A DNA stretch of 40,503 nucleotides from Hahella sp. HN01 (GCF_018986435.1 NZ_JAHMIN010000006.1:212213-252715), one strand, 5' to 3'. Counted from the first letter of the stretch, positions 16,556-25,334 are shown. Translations and numbers: made by a program. Notes: a model not told the origin generated them from the sequence alone.

Positions 16556-17668
16556 TTAATCAAACAATATGATCCCCAGTTCGGCGTCCAGCTGATCGCA
16601 CAGCTTTCGTTGTTGTTCTTCAGGGATATTGTTGCTGTAAAGGTTTATTTCTTCCAGCTGCTTCAGATTCAGAATTTCTGATGGCGCTTCGGTGAGCTGG
16701 TTGTCATTCAGGTGCAGGCGCTTTAACTGAGTAATCTCCCCAATTTCTGGAGGTACTTTCTTGAGTTTGTTGAAGCTTAGGTCTAATTCCGCAAGGTTAG
16801 GCATATTCTTCAGTAGCCCAATCGCCGGCGGCAGTGTCTCCATATTATGGGTTTTCAGCGCTAGAGATCTAACGCCAGCGAATTTTTCCAGGCATCGTAG
16901 CGCTTGGTCTATGTTATCCGTGTCAAGACTGAGGCATAAATGAGTGACATTGCCGGGCAGGTCTGTCGAGATGGTGATACAGCTGATATCCATAGATAGA
17001 TAGGCCAGCTTTTCCAGTTGCAAAAGCACCCCAGGAACAGATCTGAATAGGTTGCCAATCAGAGATAGAGAACTTAATGAGGACAGGTTTTCAATACTCT
17101 GAGGAAAAAGCTCCAGTTTGTTGTCGTTCAGCTCCAGCGTGCTGAGTGAATGCATGCGCCCAATAGTTTCGGGCAGCGCTACCAGGCGGTTGTTATGTAA
17201 GTACAGCTGGCTCAATTTGGACAGCCCGCCTATTTTGTTGGGGAGCGCACTAAGGGCGTTCTGACTCAGGGAGAGAAGCTCAAGCTCCGCCAGATCACCT
17301 ATATCTTCTGGCAGGCTTTCCAGCCTGTTGTTCAGGAGCGTCAGGCTTTTTAGCCGAGATAGACTTCCGATGGAAGATGGCAGGCTTGTTAGTTTGTTAT
17401 TATCCAAATACAGATGATTGAGTCTGGATAACCTACCTATCGTTTCTGGCAATTGTTGAAGTTGATTACCGGACAGGCTGAGTCGCTCTAAGTTTTGAAA
17501 AGCGCTGATGGCGGGGGATAGCTCCTCCAGCATTCGATCCGACAGATAAAGCTCGGAAAGCTGTTTAAGCTCTCCAAGTGCATTGGGAAGGTTTGGCGGC
17601 TGATTATCAGGAACATAGTCTCTTAGAAACTCGAATGCTCTCTGGTAATTTTCACTGCTATTGATCAC
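16556..17668 (-). CDS. Leucine-rich repeat protein, cytosolic type
   Basis: 370 aa without signal peptide or membrane segment. After an N-terminal ~25-residue helical cap it is built from about twelve repeats of ~23 residues with the bacterial consensus L-P-x-x-I-G-x-L-x-x-L-x-x-L-x-L-x-x-N-x-L, for example LPSSIGSLSRLKSLTLLNNRL. Residues ~215-265 are irregular (GNVTHLCLSLDTDNIDQALRCLEKFAGVRSL) and interrupt the array. It should form a curved solenoid that binds other proteins; partner unknown. The start is GTG 17668 with AGGGG 7 bases ahead. It is not a close relative of the LRR lipoproteins at the right end, which have a signal peptide and a different C-terminal domain. Confidence 0.88.
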   Translation of the reverse strand: MINSSENYQRAFEFLRDYVPDNQPPNLPNALGELKQLSELYLSDRMLEELSPAISAFQNLERLSLSGNQLQQLPETIGRLSRLNHLYLDNNKLTSLPSSIGSLSRLKSLTLLNNRLESLPEDIGDLAELELLSLSQNALSALPNKIGGLSKLSQLYLHNNRLVALPETIGRMHSLSTLELNDNKLELFPQSIENLSSLSSLSLIGNLFRSVPGVLLQLEKLAYLSMDISCITISTDLPGNVTHLCLSLDTDNIDQALRCLEKFAGVRSLALKTHNMETLPPAIGLLKNMPNLAELDLSFNKLKKVPPEIGEITQLKRLHLNDNQLTEAPSEILNLKQLEEINLYSNNIPEEQQRKLCDQLDAELGIILFD

Positions 17669-17837
17669 GTCTAACCCCTGCGGCCGGCCTGCAAGTATAG
17701 AATGCGGGAAAAGCCTTTATCATTTCAAAACTAGCGCATTGGTGGCGAACTATATAAGAAAAACGTCTAATTTGTTTATCTTTTCAATGACTTTTGATAT
17801 GAGTGCGAGATAAGCCACATACCTGAGGACCCGGTTG

Positions 17838-18593
17838 ATGACCATAGAAACAGAGCAAGATTTACTACACCTGAAACATATCGGCGGCATTGTCGCGACG
17901 ATTTTGCAGGAGATGATAGCGCGCACCGAACCGGGGATGACGACCTCAGAGCTGGACGCCATTGGCAAGGCGTTGTTTGAAAAATATGAGGCTCAATCGG
18001 CTCCGTTACTCTCCTATAACTTTCCCGGTTACACCTGCATTAGCGTGAACGAAGAGGCGGCGCACGGCATTCCTGGCGATCGCGTTATTCGTCCTGGAGA
18101 TATCGTTAATATTGATGTTTCGGGCGAAAAGAACGGTTATTTCGCGGACACAGGGGGCACTTTTATCGTGCCGCCATCCACGCCGCAAAAAGACCGGTTG
18201 TTACACGCGACCAAGTTGGCGTTGCGCAACGCCGCAGCGAAAGCGCGGGCGGGGGAGAATCTGAATGTCATCGGCAAGGAAATCCAGAAAGTCGCCAAAG
18301 ACAAAGGCTTCAAAATTATCAGAAATCTGTGCAGTCATGGCGTAGGGCGCAGTCTGCACGAAGACCCGAAGGAGATTCTGGGCTATTACGATCCTCGCGA
18401 AGAACGGCGCTTGCACAAAGGGCTGGTCATCACCATCGAGCCCTTCCTGTCCACCAAGAGCAAACACGTAACGGAAGCCCGCGACGGCTGGACCCTGGTT
18501 GGCGCCGCAGGGAATTTATCCGCCCAGTTTGAACATACAATGGTGATCACCAACGGCCAGCCCATATTGGTGACCTTGCCACATAGCGCTTAG
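17838..18593 (+). CDS. map: Type I methionine aminopeptidase
   Basis: 251 aa, normal length. It removes the initiator methionine from new proteins in the cytosol. The pita-bread fold has all five metal ligands: D93 and D104 (VNIDVSGEKNGYFADTGGTF), H167 (CSHGVGRSLHE), E201 (TIEPF) and E232 (QFEHTMVI). H76 in AAHGIPG is the substrate-side histidine. It is not next to rpsB/tsf, the usual place of the housekeeping map in proteobacteria, so it may be a second, accessory copy. Start: ATG 17838 with GAGGA ahead; a TTG at 17835 is also in frame. Confidence 0.93.
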   Translation: MTIETEQDLLHLKHIGGIVATILQEMIARTEPGMTTSELDAIGKALFEKYEAQSAPLLSYNFPGYTCISVNEEAAHGIPGDRVIRPGDIVNIDVSGEKNGYFADTGGTFIVPPSTPQKDRLLHATKLALRNAAAKARAGENLNVIGKEIQKVAKDKGFKIIRNLCSHGVGRSLHEDPKEILGYYDPREERRLHKGLVITIEPFLSTKSKHVTEARDGWTLVGAAGNLSAQFEHTMVITNGQPILVTLPHSA

Positions 18594-18637
18594 CGCCTTT
18601 TTTGCCTCACGGTTGTGACTCTCCGAACTTTCTAACC

Positions 18638-18667
18638 GTAGGTTGGATAAGCAAAGCGCCATCCAAC
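18638..18667 (+). repeat. REP-like 30-bp palindromic repeat, copy A
   Basis: Starts GTAGGTTGGATAAGC and ends GCGCCATCCAAC; the arms GTTGGAT and ATCCAAC are inverted. Forms an inverted pair with copy B 98 bases on, just after the methionine aminopeptidase gene. Confidence 0.8.
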
Positions 18668-18765
18668 GTGGGCGTCACAATTAGCTCAGGGGAATGCGTT
18701 TAAGCTACGGGACATTGCCCCATAGTTGGCGACAAAAAGCAAAACGTGATCTGCTGATTTGGCGT

Positions 18766-18795
18766 GTTGGAAGGCGCTGCGCTTTTCCAACCTAC
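18766..18795 (-). repeat. REP-like 30-bp palindromic repeat, copy B (inverted)
   Basis: Its reverse complement starts GTAGGTTGGAAAAGC and ends GCGCCTTCCAAC, so it is copy A's sequence in the other orientation with a few changes. Confidence 0.8.
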
Positions 18796-18844
18796 CGACA
18801 CTCATTCGTATATTTAGGTTCTGCCCCCCCCAACGGGTTACGAA

Positions 18845-19243
18845 TCAATCCAGCTGCAGGTAAGGATGCAGATCCATATCCGGGCAGTCCCACGAGGGAT
18901 CGTTCAGCACTTCCCGGATTTTTGCTTTATTAAACTGATGGATGTTGCCACCGTAATGTTTTTTGAAGTCGCCATAACTTAACTCAACGATTTCCGAGAG
19001 CTTTTCACGCAACTCGTCCGTCAAAATGGCCTTGTTAAGCTTCTCGCTCAAAGCATTGTTGTACTCAGTAAAGTCGATATTTTTTAAATCCCAGTATTCA
19101 GGATTGTAAATTTCACAGATTGCGAAAGCTTCGATGACATGCATCTGACGTGAAGATTGAGGCGTGGCGTTTGAGCTGGCGCAGCAGATCGCCAGGACTC
19201 CGCTAACGATCATTGTTTGAACGTTACATTTGAATTTAATCAT
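18845..19243 (-). CDS. Small secreted hypothetical protein
   Basis: 132 aa from ATG 19243. The first ~30 residues look like a Sec signal peptide (MIKFKCNVQTMIVSGVLAIC, then CASSNATPQ). No correct lipobox is present (LAIC has Ile before Cys), so signal peptidase I is more likely. The mature part is mostly helical (EYNNALSEKLNKAILTDELREKLSEIVEL) with a final acidic WDCPDMDLHPYLQLD. Two Cys (AICEIYN and WDCPD) could form a disulfide. No family recognised. The frame is open up to 19360, but that extension crosses a REP-like repeat and hides the signal peptide. No good ribosome-binding site. REP-like repeat pairs flank the gene on both sides. Confidence 0.6.
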   Translation of the reverse strand: MIKFKCNVQTMIVSGVLAICCASSNATPQSSRQMHVIEAFAICEIYNPEYWDLKNIDFTEYNNALSEKLNKAILTDELREKLSEIVELSYGDFKKHYGGNIHQFNKAKIREVLNDPSWDCPDMDLHPYLQLD

Positions 19244-19308
19244 ATAAAACTTCGCGCGAAAGGTATCCGATTGAGCCTGGCTAACTGTGTAAGAACGGTT
19301 GTAAGAAG

Positions 19309-19338
19309 GTAAGTCGGATAAGCAAGGCGCCATCCGAC
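19309..19338 (+). repeat. REP-like 30-bp palindromic repeat, copy C
   Basis: Starts GTAAGTCGGATAAGC and ends GCGCCATCCGAC; arms GTCGGAT and ATCCGAC. Compared with copy A one stem pair is changed on both arms (T-A to C-G), a compensatory change that keeps the hairpin. Confidence 0.8.
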
Positions 19339-19432
19339 AATCGACGTTGAACGATAACACAATGGGAAGTTGTTAATGTATTGGGCGGATGCTCTATGAC
19401 AGGGCGCCCCGGGGCCTTCTATTGTCCGGAAC

Positions 19433-19462
19433 GTTGGAAGGCGCTGCGCTTTTCCAACGTAC
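19433..19462 (-). repeat. REP-like 30-bp palindromic repeat, copy D (inverted)
   Basis: Reverse complement starts GTACGTTGGAAAAGC and ends GCGCCTTCCAAC. It pairs with copy C in inverted orientation, 94 bases apart, and its outer flank (CATTC and a following TATA-rich stretch) resembles the flank of copy B. Confidence 0.8.
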
Positions 19463-19505
19463 AGGGTCTCATTCACAGATTTATATGCCGGCCATCTGCC
19501 GCCGA

Positions 19506-20087
19506 TTAAGAATGGGATGCGTATACGGGCTGTTCCTGTGTGGCGGCGATTGATTCTTCCAGGCGGATGGATTCTGTCAGGCCGTCGCAGCTTTCCGCCC
19601 AGATGGTGACCCATTCAGGTAAAAGGGGAGACATGGACGGTACGCCCAGATATTCGGCCAGGTCTTCCGGTTTTATGGCGCCTTGCGCCCCTTTGAAGAA
19701 TCCACGCATGAACACGACGCCCGCCACGCGACCTTTGCGAACAAAGCGATGCTCCATATAGGACCACTTATCATCCCAGCCCACCAGACGGGAATGTATC
19801 TCGAAACGTTCGAAAAGCCTGAGTTCCTTGCGGAATTTGGCGGTTGCTTCCGCGACGATCGGCAGCGCCCGGTGTTTCAGCGCGACTTTGCCGACGCCGC
19901 TGCGCAGTATGTAATCTATGCGCCCAACATCCGCCATGGTGAAGTAGCGCCCGTTGTTGACATGAAGGTTGAGGTCCAGGTCATTGGGCCAGACGCGCAT
20001 CTTAACTACGGTCGTATCGAACGGTTGCGCAGGCTTTCTCAGCATTGCCATGAATAACGCTTTAATCAGACGAAACCACAAATTCAT
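19506..20087 (-). CDS. Hotdog-fold thioesterase (4HBT_2 / THEM6-like)
   Basis: 193 aa. After a short hydrophobic/basic N terminus (LWFRLIKALFMAMLRK) comes the active-site loop NDLDLNLHVNNGRYFTMADVGR, typical of the 4HBT_2 group, with D38 and H42-N45 in the expected places. Further family segments are FRKELRLFERFEIHSRLVGWDDKWSYMEHRFVRKG and VVFMRGFFKG. It probably hydrolyses an acyl-CoA; the N-terminal segment may attach it to the membrane. Substrate unknown. It is transcribed away from the GlxA-type regulator, which may control it. It is only distantly related to the thioesterase at 3819-4211. Confidence 0.82.
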   Translation of the reverse strand: MNLWFRLIKALFMAMLRKPAQPFDTTVVKMRVWPNDLDLNLHVNNGRYFTMADVGRIDYILRSGVGKVALKHRALPIVAEATAKFRKELRLFERFEIHSRLVGWDDKWSYMEHRFVRKGRVAGVVFMRGFFKGAQGAIKPEDLAEYLGVPSMSPLLPEWVTIWAESCDGLTESIRLEESIAATQEQPVYASHS

Positions 20088-20390
20088 TGTCTAACTCCAT
20101 CGGGAATAAAAGGGCTGCCGGTCGATAGCTACGATAGTGGGAGATGGTTTTTGGCGATACATGCAGAAATGACATTTTTCATGCGAAAAGCGCAAATGGC
20201 GGTAGCTCTCTCCATATTTTTGAAATGATTAACAAGTGAGGCCCAAGCCCTTGACGACAGCGTTGCGTCAGTGCGCAAATAGCGCTAATAATGCTGTTTG
20301 AGTAATGGCTGACAAACGCTTTTGCAGGCCGAAATATCTCAAAATAAAATTAAATATGATCTGTAGTGATTTGATAAATAAGAGGATGGT
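20088..20390. other. Divergent promoter region between thioesterase and GlxA-type regulator
   Basis: 303 bases with no gene. It must carry both promoters. The right half is AT-rich (around 20335-20380) and directly precedes the regulator's AGAGGA ribosome-binding site. I see no convincing long palindrome. Confidence 0.5.
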
Positions 20391-21389
20391 ATGCATGTAA
20401 CTGTTCTGATGGTGAACCAATGCTCATCCGCCAGTATTGCGATTACCTTGGAAACACTGGCGTGCGCGAATCAGTTTCATGCTTATCGGAATCGGTCGCA
20501 GGAGCCTCTTTTCAATATTCAGACCGCCTCGCTGAATGGTCACCCTGTCTCCTGTTCAGGCGGCCTCACGCTGACGCCGAATGTCTCGTTAGAGCAGATT
20601 ACAGGCACAGACCTGATCGTCATTCCGGGGTTCTTATTCAACCTAAAGCCGGCGCTGCCGACCTTTAAGGACTTCGCCCCCTGGCTCAGAGCGCGGTTTG
20701 CAGAGCAGGCGGCTATCGCCACGATTTGCACGGGCGCTTTTTTACTGGCGGAGTCGGGCTTACTGGATGACATGGCGGCGACCACCCACTGGTATTACGT
20801 CAACGCATTCGCCCAACGCTATCCCAAAGTGAAAGTAAGCAAGCAGCACATCATTACTGAGGATAACCGCATCATCTGTTCAGGCGGGGCTTCCGCCGCC
20901 ATCGACCTGCTGCTTCATATCATTCGTCGCTATGCGGCTCCGGAGATCGCCGCTGAGTGCTCCAAAAAACTGCTCATTGACACCACCCGCAGAGAGCAAA
21001 CGCCCTATGTGATGCTGTCCTTCAACAAGAATCATGAAGACAGGGAAATACTCAAAGTTCAGGACTGGCTGGATCACCATTACGCCAGCGCTATCAATAT
21101 TGAAGAGCTGACCAAACAATTCGGCTTCGGCGTGCGTAACTTCAAACGGCGCTTCAAGGACGCCACCGGGCAAACTCCGATCAACTATTTGCAGAACTTA
21201 CGCATTGAGAACGCGAAAAGGCTGATCGAAACCACTCGCATGAGCATTGAAAGCATTACCTTTGAAGTCGGGTATGAGGACAGTAACTCCTTTCGTCGTC
21301 TGTTCAGTGAACGGGTAGGGACGACGCCCAGCAGCTATCGCAAGAAGTTTCAGGTTCCGCCTCCAGGGGGACGGACCAACTGCGCATAA
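20391..21389 (+). CDS. GlxA-family transcriptional regulator (DJ-1/PfpI-like domain + AraC helix-turn-helix)
   Basis: 332 aa. Residues ~1-185 form a class I glutamine-amidotransferase-like (DJ-1/PfpI) sensor domain, with LIVIPGFLFNLKP and the nucleophile-elbow sequence ATICTGAFLLAESGLL, where a Cys is retained. Residues ~220-320 are an AraC-type double helix-turn-helix: INIEELTKQFGFGVRNFKRRFKDATGQTPINYLQNLRI, then the signature ITFEVGYEDSNSFRRLFSERVGTTPSSYRKKF. Such regulators usually activate catabolic genes for amines or amino-acid derivatives; the inducer is unknown. Start ATG 20391 has AGAGGATGG ahead. Divergent to the thioesterase gene. Confidence 0.92.
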   Translation: MHVTVLMVNQCSSASIAITLETLACANQFHAYRNRSQEPLFNIQTASLNGHPVSCSGGLTLTPNVSLEQITGTDLIVIPGFLFNLKPALPTFKDFAPWLRARFAEQAAIATICTGAFLLAESGLLDDMAATTHWYYVNAFAQRYPKVKVSKQHIITEDNRIICSGGASAAIDLLLHIIRRYAAPEIAAECSKKLLIDTTRREQTPYVMLSFNKNHEDREILKVQDWLDHHYASAINIEELTKQFGFGVRNFKRRFKDATGQTPINYLQNLRIENAKRLIETTRMSIESITFEVGYEDSNSFRRLFSERVGTTPSSYRKKFQVPPPGGRTNCA

Positions 21390-21553
21390 CCTTCGTAAGA
21401 GCCGTGATCCGACTACAGCCACTGGAAGTTCGGCGAATTCTGACCAATTCTTATACATAGTCAGTCACAGGGATGAGCGGACAGGGATCTTGGACTTTCA
21501 CTACGAAATTGAGACGCTGAGCCCTGGTCGCTGGCGGCCGGAAGGAGGGTCCT

Positions 21554-22855
21554 TTGTATAAAACCGTGGATTTGAATCGTTTGCCGGTGCTGGCGTCTCA
21601 CGCTGACGTTGCTTTGTTTGACTTGCACCCTGACGTCATTTTCATTCTGGATCTGGATGTGCACGCTTTCTGGTGGGCCAATGCGGCGGGCGTGGCGTTC
21701 TGGGGCCTGGATAATGTCCAGCAGGTGATTGACAAGGATATGTCGGGGGATACCGCCAGCGCGCGACGCCGCATGCAGCAGACCTTCGAAAAGGCGGCGT
21801 TGGAAGGCGTGTCCGTTGATCCCTGGACCGCTTATCCCAACGAGCAACCCACACGCCTGCACATTCGCCACAAAGCGGTGTTATTGGGGCCTGAGCGCCA
21901 TCGCGGCACCATCGCCTTTATTTCCGACGGCGGCCCTTCGGGGGACAACCCGGAGCAATGCCTGTTCGCGGAAGCGATTCATTACACCTCGGTTGCGGTG
22001 ACCAGCTTCTCCCTGGAAGGACAGCCGCTGTTTGAAAATCCCATCGCCACCGAACTCTACGGATATGCGGTGAGAGATGACGCACCGGCGGGCGTATCCG
22101 TGTTCGAAAGCCGTTTTCATGATCTGCAAGAAGGTAGAGAAAGGTTGCGACAGGGGCAGGCGCTGCTGGACAGTTCGCAGGATCATTTGATGATCACCCG
22201 GCGCGGTGTTCGCAAGCATACTCTGGATATGCGCGCCAGCCGGCATCCGGTGAGCGGCGAATACGTGATACTGGTGTCCGAATACGATATCAGCGCTTTG
22301 CAGCAGGCGCTGGATGAGTCGGAAAGAGCCAAGGCGGAACTGAAAAAGCTGGCCCACTACGATGCGCTGACTGGCGTGCCTACGGTGCGTTTGTGCAAGG
22401 ACCGCCTCGACCGCATGATCGCCGTCGCCAGGCGCAACGAGGCCATCGCGGCGCTGTTATTTATCGATCTGGACGGCTTCAAGGCGGTGAATGACCAGCA
22501 TGGCCATGACGCCGGCGATTGTCTGTTGAAGGAAGTGGCGGTGCGACTGCAATCCTCCGTACGCGCCTCGGACACCGTGGGCAGAATCGGCGGCGATGAA
22601 TTTATCGTGTTGATCCCGGACCTGCAGCAGCGCGAGCATGCCGGCGTAGTCGCCCATCAAATCATCAAGACGCTCTCCATGCCGGTGACCGTGACGTCAA
22701 ACGACGGCAGCGAAGTGGAAGTGTATATCGGCGCCAGCATTGGCGTGGCGTCGTTTCCTCATAACGGAGACGACCCGGAAGCGCTGCTGCGCAATGCGGA
22801 CGCGGCGATGTATCAGATCAAACGTCAGGGCAAGAATAATTACGGTTACGCGTAA
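21554..22855 (+). CDS. Diguanylate cyclase with N-terminal PAS-like sensor (GGDEF)
   Basis: 433 aa. It makes cyclic di-GMP from two GTP. Residues ~1-265 hold one or two PAS-like sensory modules (SHADVALFDLHPDVIFILDLDVHAFWWANAAGVAFWG; FSLEGQPLFENPIATELYGY) and end in a short coiled coil (LQQALDESERAKAELKKLAHYDALTGVP) that leads into the catalytic domain. The GGDEF motif is intact at residues 346-350, and the inhibitory I-site RxxD is present at 337-340 with the correct 5-residue spacing, so product feedback is likely. No EAL domain and no membrane segment. The start is a TTG at 21554 preceded by GGAGGG at 21544-21549. Confidence 0.92.
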   Translation: MYKTVDLNRLPVLASHADVALFDLHPDVIFILDLDVHAFWWANAAGVAFWGLDNVQQVIDKDMSGDTASARRRMQQTFEKAALEGVSVDPWTAYPNEQPTRLHIRHKAVLLGPERHRGTIAFISDGGPSGDNPEQCLFAEAIHYTSVAVTSFSLEGQPLFENPIATELYGYAVRDDAPAGVSVFESRFHDLQEGRERLRQGQALLDSSQDHLMITRRGVRKHTLDMRASRHPVSGEYVILVSEYDISALQQALDESERAKAELKKLAHYDALTGVPTVRLCKDRLDRMIAVARRNEAIAALLFIDLDGFKAVNDQHGHDAGDCLLKEVAVRLQSSVRASDTVGRIGGDEFIVLIPDLQQREHAGVVAHQIIKTLSMPVTVTSNDGSEVEVYIGASIGVASFPHNGDDPEALLRNADAAMYQIKRQGKNNYGYA

Positions 22856-22865
22856 AAATTGCAGT

Positions 22866-22931
22866 AATTGCAAGAAAAGGCGGGCCGCAATTGAGAGAAA
22901 GCGGGCTGTAATTGAAAGAAGACGGGCGGTT
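22866..22931. repeat. Three imperfect ~21-24-bp tandem repeats
   Basis: Right after the cyclase gene, AATTG followed by AGAAA-like and GCGGGC-like blocks recurs at about 22867, 22890 and 22911. The copies differ at several positions. Non-coding as far as I can see. Confidence 0.6.
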
Positions 22932-22938
22932 CAAAAAA

Positions 22939-22966
22939 CACGCGGCCGGGAAGGCGCGGCCGCGTG
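22939..22966 (-). terminator. Rho-independent terminator of the decarboxylase gene
   Basis: CACGCGGCC (22939-22947) and GGCCGCGTG (22958-22966) form a 9-bp GC-rich stem. On the minus strand it is followed by TTTTTTGA, about 90 bases after the decarboxylase stop. There is no T-run on the plus strand. Confidence 0.8.
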
Positions 22967-23057
22967 AAAAATACAGCAATTACACTTGATTACTGCATAG
23001 CATCTGTCTCGAACACTCTATTCATCTACGACACAACTTCCGTTGCGTCGATAGACG

Positions 23058-25334
23058 TTATTGACTGCACAAGAGGTTCACTTCTTTTCTCAGTTTCGGC
23101 AAAAAGATATCCGTAAAGAAGTTGTACAGTCCCATTTGGTCATGCTCATGGGTATAGATCGCCCATGGGTCCAGGATGACGGAACGGATACAGGGAATCG
23201 CGTTCACTTGCTGGGGATTTTCAAACAGACGCTCGCCGAGGGCGTTCATGAAGTCGTCGCCGTAATCATCCCGATTGAACGTGGTCATCGATACGAACAC
23301 CTGGTCTGGGGAGACAGGTTGTCCTGGCGGCACGCTGAGCTTGTCGAACAGAGCGTTGTTCAGCTGCAGCGTCCGCTCGACTGAGCGGTCATTCTTATCG
23401 ACGAACACATAGTCCACGATATTCTGGTCGCCGGAGACTTTACGCAGGAACGCGCTGATTTCCCGGTGTTGCAGCAGGTCACGCTTGGAGACCTGACGTT
23501 TCCACAACATTTCCGCGATAGCTTTACGCTGCATTTCCTGATCCTTGGGCATCGGGTTCAGCAGCGCCAGATCGAACTTGTCGTCCGGGAAGGCGATGTC
23601 CATGGTGGCCAGATACAGGTAGAACAACTTCGAGTTCAACATGCTCTGGTTGATGATATGGCCATAACCGCGCTTGTCTGGACGAATAGTCTGATGGCTG
23701 AGGTAAACCGCGGTGGCCGCCGCGCCGGGCTTGGAGCCTTCCAGACCGGACTCGCCGATATTGCGGGTGTTGATGCTGTCGCTGTCGCCTTCGGAACTGA
23801 TATAAGGCGCGCTGAAGCTGAGCAAGTTGATGATCTTCTCGTTGCGGTAAGTCAGACTGCCCGCCGGGTAGGGGATGTAGCCCATTTTGTGTGGATCGAT
23901 CGTGGCGCTGTCGCAACGGTGGACATGAGCCATGCTGTCGTAGACGGACTGGCGGAACCAGGAGTCGCTGTTGTCGAACTGATCCGTCGGCAAATTGCCC
24001 TGCTGCGGCTCGGAACCCATCTCAAATGGCTTGCGAATACAGGCCATGAAATAGCCGCCCCAGGCGCCGTCGGTATGCACTGCATACTCGAAGGGTTCTG
24101 CATCGCGACGGAAGTCCTCGCGGATCTGCAGTATTTTTTCCACCGGGTCCACGGCGCCTTCTTCGGTGGAGCCGAAGACAGCGACGTTCAGCAGGATGGG
24201 CTTTTTGTTCTGCTTACAGGTGTTCAATACGGTCTGCAGCAGATCGGTTTTCACTCTGCCTTCTTCGTCCACATAAACATTCAACACGGCGTCGTCGCCA
24301 ATCACGTTGATGTCCGTCATCTGTGCTTCGGTCAGGCCTTTCTGACCGCCGCCCAGGCCGAGCACGGCGGCTGACTTCACCCAGGAGTAATGCTTGGTGG
24401 AGGGCACAATGATCGCTGGCGCTTTGATGTTTTCCGCCGCCAGGTATTTGTTCTGGAAGAAGGTCATGCCTCTGGCGTTGAGAGAGTAGTTTTCTCCCAG
24501 GGTTTTCCAGACGGTCGCTTCGTCCACCTTGAGCAAACTCGCTATCTTGCCTGGCAGATTCAACGCGTCGTCCTGCATCAGGTTGAGCAGACGCCAGGCG
24601 CTGGCGTCGGCGACCCGCTGGCCGTCAGACAGGGTGAGGCTGCTGCGGATGGAGGCGTAGGGCTGTCCGTCCTCCAGCGCGTATTTAATGCCCAGAGGCA
24701 TGTACTTGAGTTCACGGGCGGCCCACACGCTTTCGATGTTGGCGACCGTGCCGCCGCTGGTGATATGCGACCAGGAGCGAGGCACGGTGGACTCACTGTC
24801 ATTCTCCAGCGGACGCACGTTGAAGCCGGCCATTTGCGCCACGTCATTGGCCGCGACGATTTCCAGCAATGTGGTCGCCGGCGCCGCCTGCGGCGTGACG
24901 TTATTCTGGTTTTGCAACATGCCGGACAGGTAGCCGATAATCGCCGGCAACGTGATGTCCCAGGTCATATGCCCCTGATAGCGCAGGCTGGAGAAGGGCA
25001 CGGAGTATTGCGTCAACAGGCTGAGCAGGTCGTCGCTGCGCTGCTCGATATTCTGCAGCGCCTGCACGTAGGCATCGGAAGACTTCACTTTATCTGTGAT
25101 ATATCCGGGATCTTCCGGAAACTGATTGGTGCGTCCTTCCAGGGTTTTCTCGACGACGGCGCTCAATAACTTCTTCACTACGTCAAGATTTTCGCCTTTT
25201 GTGCCCATAAACCAGCCGGCGATAGAGGTGTCGTCCAATAGGGGCGCACTGACTAGGCCTTGTTTTAAATGGGATTTAACTTGTTTTAGAACATCGCGTG
25301 AGACAAATTTCCTTCTTGGGGAAGTCATTTCCAT
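23058..25334 (-). CDS. PLP-dependent group II decarboxylase, tyrosine-decarboxylase-like
   Basis: 758 aa, longer than most group II amino-acid decarboxylases. The PLP lysine is K483 in TIDPHKMGYIPYPAGS; the preceding VHTDGAWGGYF carries the aspartate that contacts the pyridine nitrogen. N-terminal GHMTWDITLPAIIGYLSGML and NNVTPQAAPATTLLE, and the later ESGLEGSKPGAAATAVYLSH, resemble bacterial tyrosine decarboxylases such as those of enterococci, so an aromatic L-amino acid is a possible substrate. Glutamate or aspartate cannot be excluded. No amino-acid/amine antiporter gene is adjacent, unlike typical acid-resistance operons. GGAG lies 8 bases before ATG 25334. Single-gene transcript with its own terminator. 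Confidence 0.85.
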   Translation of the reverse strand: MEMTSPRRKFVSRDVLKQVKSHLKQGLVSAPLLDDTSIAGWFMGTKGENLDVVKKLLSAVVEKTLEGRTNQFPEDPGYITDKVKSSDAYVQALQNIEQRSDDLLSLLTQYSVPFSSLRYQGHMTWDITLPAIIGYLSGMLQNQNNVTPQAAPATTLLEIVAANDVAQMAGFNVRPLENDSESTVPRSWSHITSGGTVANIESVWAARELKYMPLGIKYALEDGQPYASIRSSLTLSDGQRVADASAWRLLNLMQDDALNLPGKIASLLKVDEATVWKTLGENYSLNARGMTFFQNKYLAAENIKAPAIIVPSTKHYSWVKSAAVLGLGGGQKGLTEAQMTDINVIGDDAVLNVYVDEEGRVKTDLLQTVLNTCKQNKKPILLNVAVFGSTEEGAVDPVEKILQIREDFRRDAEPFEYAVHTDGAWGGYFMACIRKPFEMGSEPQQGNLPTDQFDNSDSWFRQSVYDSMAHVHRCDSATIDPHKMGYIPYPAGSLTYRNEKIINLLSFSAPYISSEGDSDSINTRNIGESGLEGSKPGAAATAVYLSHQTIRPDKRGYGHIINQSMLNSKLFYLYLATMDIAFPDDKFDLALLNPMPKDQEMQRKAIAEMLWKRQVSKRDLLQHREISAFLRKVSGDQNIVDYVFVDKNDRSVERTLQLNNALFDKLSVPPGQPVSPDQVFVSMTTFNRDDYGDDFMNALGERLFENPQQVNAIPCIRSVILDPWAIYTHEHDQMGLYNFFTDIFLPKLRKEVNLLCSQ

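Noticed and set aside
16556-17668. Kinship of the cytosolic LRR protein with the LRR lipoprotein family at the right end
   Set aside because: Shares only the general LRR consensus; lacks the signal peptide, linker and conserved C-terminal domain.
23466-24374. 302-codon open frame opposite the decarboxylase gene
   Set aside because: Antisense shadow of a well-supported PLP enzyme.
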